From contig OY992833.1 in NCBI GenBank assembly GCA_963921425.1, forward strand, positions 14,673,738 to 14,737,737: a DNA stretch of 64,000 bases, read 5' to 3'. Positions 62,143 to 64,000 of this stretch are shown here, one piece after another. The notes beneath the pieces were generated by a model. The model had not been told where the DNA came from and made no database searches. It was given only the letters and a program-made list of their open reading frames with translations. Positions within the stretch are counted from its first letter, which is position 1. Every line of letters begins with the position of its first letter. The stretch comes from Dryas octopetala (lineage: Eukaryota > Streptophyta > Magnoliopsida > Rosales > Rosaceae). Both the position numbers and the translations under genes were made by a program.

Positions 62143-62732
62143 ACTCACTCACTCAGTCGTATCTCACACTAGAATATCTTTGTTTACAGGACTGGTGTGT
62201 GGAACAATTTACAACAAACTTCTGTGGAATTAAAATTCCCAAGTGGTTCATGCATATGAATAAAGGCGACAGAGCAGAAATCCAACTTCCTCAAAATTTG
62301 TTCGATGATAGTAATTGGATGGGGATTGCTGTATGTGCTTATGCCTCGATCCACGAGCATCCAACCATCATTTTGGACACTCCCAATTCCGAGTTTACTC
62401 GTCAGATTATTTGTCGTTTGGTGACCCATCCTGATGGCAATTGTTTCCGTGTTACAGTCGGTAGTGACAAAGTCACGTGGTTGCGTGCATGCGATTTCAT
62501 TTGGTTCATCTACATACCACGTGTTAAATTTTCTGAATCATTGAATCAATGTAATCAAGTCTGGACAACTGTTGGGTCGAATAGCCCAGGCTTGGGAGTG
62601 CATGACTGTGCCCTTCGTTTAGTATTTAAGGAGGATGTGGAAGAGCTTTTACAAACATTGACACTCTGCAAGTCATCCGCAAAGTGCCGTGGTCATCGTG
62701 AACAAGAAAAACCTGGTAATAAAAACATGTAA
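54683..62732 (+). CDS. TIR-NBS-LRR immune receptor with three C-JID modules
   Basis: Intracellular plant immune receptor. Eight exons: 54683-55227, 56675-57755, 57869-58147, 59241-60464, 60572-61188, 61303-61390, 61463-62059 and 62190-62732, giving about 1,657 residues, longer than the usual 1,000-1,300. A serine tract (about residues 12-28) precedes the TIR domain (YDVFLSFRGEDTRRNF; the catalytic Glu region is WCLDEL). The NB-ARC has the P-loop GMGGIGKTT (about 238-246), LIILDDVDQLEQL, GSRVILTSRD, GLPLALKALG and MHD (502-504). The LRRs run through exons 3-4 (e.g. LLELHLDGTAIEELP). The C-terminus has three C-JID-like modules starting IPEWF, IPAWF and IPKWF (about 1061, 1294 and 1493). All motifs look intact, so it may be functional. 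Exon 8 might end earlier, at cctg/gtaata. Confidence 0.88.
54714..54768 (+). repeat. Trinucleotide repeat coding for polyserine
   Basis: Runs of tcatcatcgtcgtcttcttc type triplets encode about 18 serines ahead of the TIR domain. Length is likely to vary between alleles without shifting the frame. Confidence 0.85.
55305..55376 (+). mobile_element. Possible SINE remnant in TNL intron 1
   Basis: Reads gcttaagtgtcgttggt, then ggtcctagatttaattcccc and a run of 15 A. The tRNA-like body plus A tail resembles a short SINE; boxes A and B are weak. Confidence 0.3.
58656..58795. repeat. Tandem AT-rich repeat in TNL intron 3
   Basis: Four to five degenerate units of aatttataagaaaatc and ttttaattcataata, with a period of about 32-40 bases. 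Confidence 0.7.
60465..60498. repeat. CT microsatellite at the start of TNL intron 4
   Basis: The intron begins gtctctctct and continues as a CT/CACTCT run. It is the first of three TNL introns that start in this way. Confidence 0.85.
61391..61427. repeat. CT microsatellite filling half of TNL intron 6
   Basis: A run of about 18 CT units directly after the splice donor. The intron is only 72 nt, a multiple of three, with no stop in frame. Confidence 0.9.
62060..62138. repeat. (CT)n microsatellite in TNL intron 7
   Basis: About 39 CT units directly after the splice donor, followed by (cact)n. Confidence 0.95.
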
Positions 62733-62885
62733 TACAGGACGGACACCATGAAAGATTAATTGAGAAAGCTTACTGATCTCATGCATATTGTCAAGGACAA
62801 GGGCAAAGCGTGGGGTGTAACTTGTAAGTAACCTTTTATCTTTCTCATTACATCAAGTTTTATTACTTTTTGGTGCAATACCTTG

Positions 62886-62921
<36 letters not shown>

Positions 62922-63289
62922 TTTCTTTGGCTAGATCATGAAGTCATTGAAGTCACTTGTAGAAGTATCATTGATTCATTGCACATCAAGGAAGAGTTTG
63001 TATTTGATTGTACGTTGACTTGTATCGTTCAATTACCAGTTACGTACCTTCGGAATGGGGGACGAGAACAATTCTTTTTCTTTAGCACCTTAATTTTTCT
63101 GAATAAAGAAATGAACGCATGCATGTGTTATCAAACAAGGGATAGATACTTTAATTATTTGCTTAATTATTTGGTGATAACAATGTTGTTTGCTTCTGCA
63201 CTCCAGAGTTCGATCTTTTGTGTATTTTTTAATTTAGCCGGTAGAGTACTAGCTAGTGTTATGTAATCTCCTTTTGAGTTTTTTTTTTC
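62733..63289. other. TNL 3' region
   Basis: Probable 3' UTR then spacer. Holds an AT microsatellite and no other gene. Confidence 0.5.
62890..62919. repeat. (AT)15 microsatellite
   Basis: An uninterrupted TA dinucleotide run. Confidence 0.95.
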
Positions 63290-63915
63290 TTGTTCTTTTT
63301 ATAGGAAACAAGACTTTATTAAACAAACAAAAGTGTGCTATACCGAAGAAAAGCAAATCAACAACAAATATCTCCAAGATATCTACAGAATTCATTACTA
63401 AACAGGAGCACTCTAATATATCCCGAAACAAAGAAAATGAGCTCTCCATGAACTCTTATGACACTAATGCCCAGAAACAAAAAATTCATGATCACCTCCT
63501 CACCCTTTGCATCCTCAAATGTCCTCATATTCCTTTCTAGCCAAACGACCTCAAGAAACAGCCATTACTACACATCTTCCCAACACCGGCCAGACCCTTC
63601 ATTCTTCCTCCAAAAAAGATTTCTAGCAGAATAATGCCACACATGTAGTTGGAAATTGGAATCACCCAGCACAAATTGGTCTCCCTAAAAAACCTTAACC
63701 AAAGAGTCATTGCTATATATGCAATGCAAAAACAGATGATCCGTACGTACTTTCAGCATCTGTCTTGCACATCACACACCAATGTGGAGAAAGACAAAAA
63801 GGTCTTCTCCCTTTGAACCATATCACAAGTACTATTAACTTTTCCATAGACAATAATCCAAACTAACACCCTTAACTGAGGAATATATTTGATCTCCTTT
63901 CATGGGGCAATTTTG
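63290..63915 (-). mobile_element. LINE 3' fragment (zf-RVT region)
   Basis: On the minus strand the pieces LSPHWCVMCKTDAEST-like (near 63790), FRETNLCWVIP (near 63680) and VVWLERNMRTFEDAKGEE (near 63545) appear in the order seen at the C-terminus of plant LINE ORF2, after the reverse transcriptase. They are in different frames with stops, so the copy is dead. The plus-strand ttttt patch near 63280 may be the complement of its A tail. Confidence 0.7.
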
Positions 63916-64000
63916 AGTGGTATGGGTGCACTAGGTAAGATAATTGCTAGAGTACGTTATTTATGTAAAGATCTCTTACCGATTTCAAGCTAGCAGCTTA

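Noticed and set aside
61232-62233. Continuous 333-residue frame through TNL intron 6
   Set aside because: It is open only because the CT-repeat intron is a multiple of three and lacks stops; flanking splice sites match the other C-JID exons.

Overview
The window is nuclear DNA from a eudicot plant, most likely woody; Rosaceae would fit, but I cannot prove the family. The evidence is GT-AG introns in every sizeable gene, a TIR-NBS-LRR gene (this class is absent from grasses), a CASTOR-type ion channel gene, and many small AT-rich inverted-repeat transposons and CT/GA microsatellites.

Layout. 3.3-8.0 kb: a plus-strand cysteine synthase (O-acetylserine(thiol)lyase), complete except for its short first coding exon. 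8-18.8 kb: transposon-rich, with a hAT-type element carrying an 8-bp target duplication, a dead Mutator-like transposase, a possible four-cysteine small secreted peptide, and a hAT-like shell invaded by a 1.63-kb near-perfect palindrome made of two opposed LTR-like arms. 19.0-21.2 kb: a two-domain arogenate dehydrogenase (tyrosine synthesis) whose halves are joined by one intron. 22.1-29.5 kb: two tandem minus-strand 2-oxoglutarate/Fe(II) dioxygenase genes plus two plus-strand dioxygenase fragments. 30.7-33.7 kb: the minus-strand gene for the U5 snRNP 40-kDa WD40 protein. 37.3-48.9 kb: CASTOR, 12 exons plus one duplicated exon. 49-54.6 kb: intergenic repeats with relics of a second resistance gene. 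54.7-62.7 kb: a TIR-NBS-LRR gene ending in three tandem C-JID modules. 63.3-63.9 kb: a LINE fragment.

The genes do not form an operon-like system; each is an ordinary spliced plant gene. The strongest unusual signal is in CASTOR. Two homologous 99-nt, phase-0 exons stand side by side, separated by only 57 nt. This looks like mutually exclusive splicing enforced by an intron too short to remove, and would give two channel isoforms differing in the cytosolic RCK-like region. Also notable are the palindromic LTR element upstream of the tyrosine gene, the triplicated C-JID exons with CT-repeat introns, and a transposon insertion in a dioxygenase intron whose empty site survives in the neighbouring paralogue.

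Exon boundaries were set by reading splice sites, frame continuity and family similarity by eye; no alignment or search was run.
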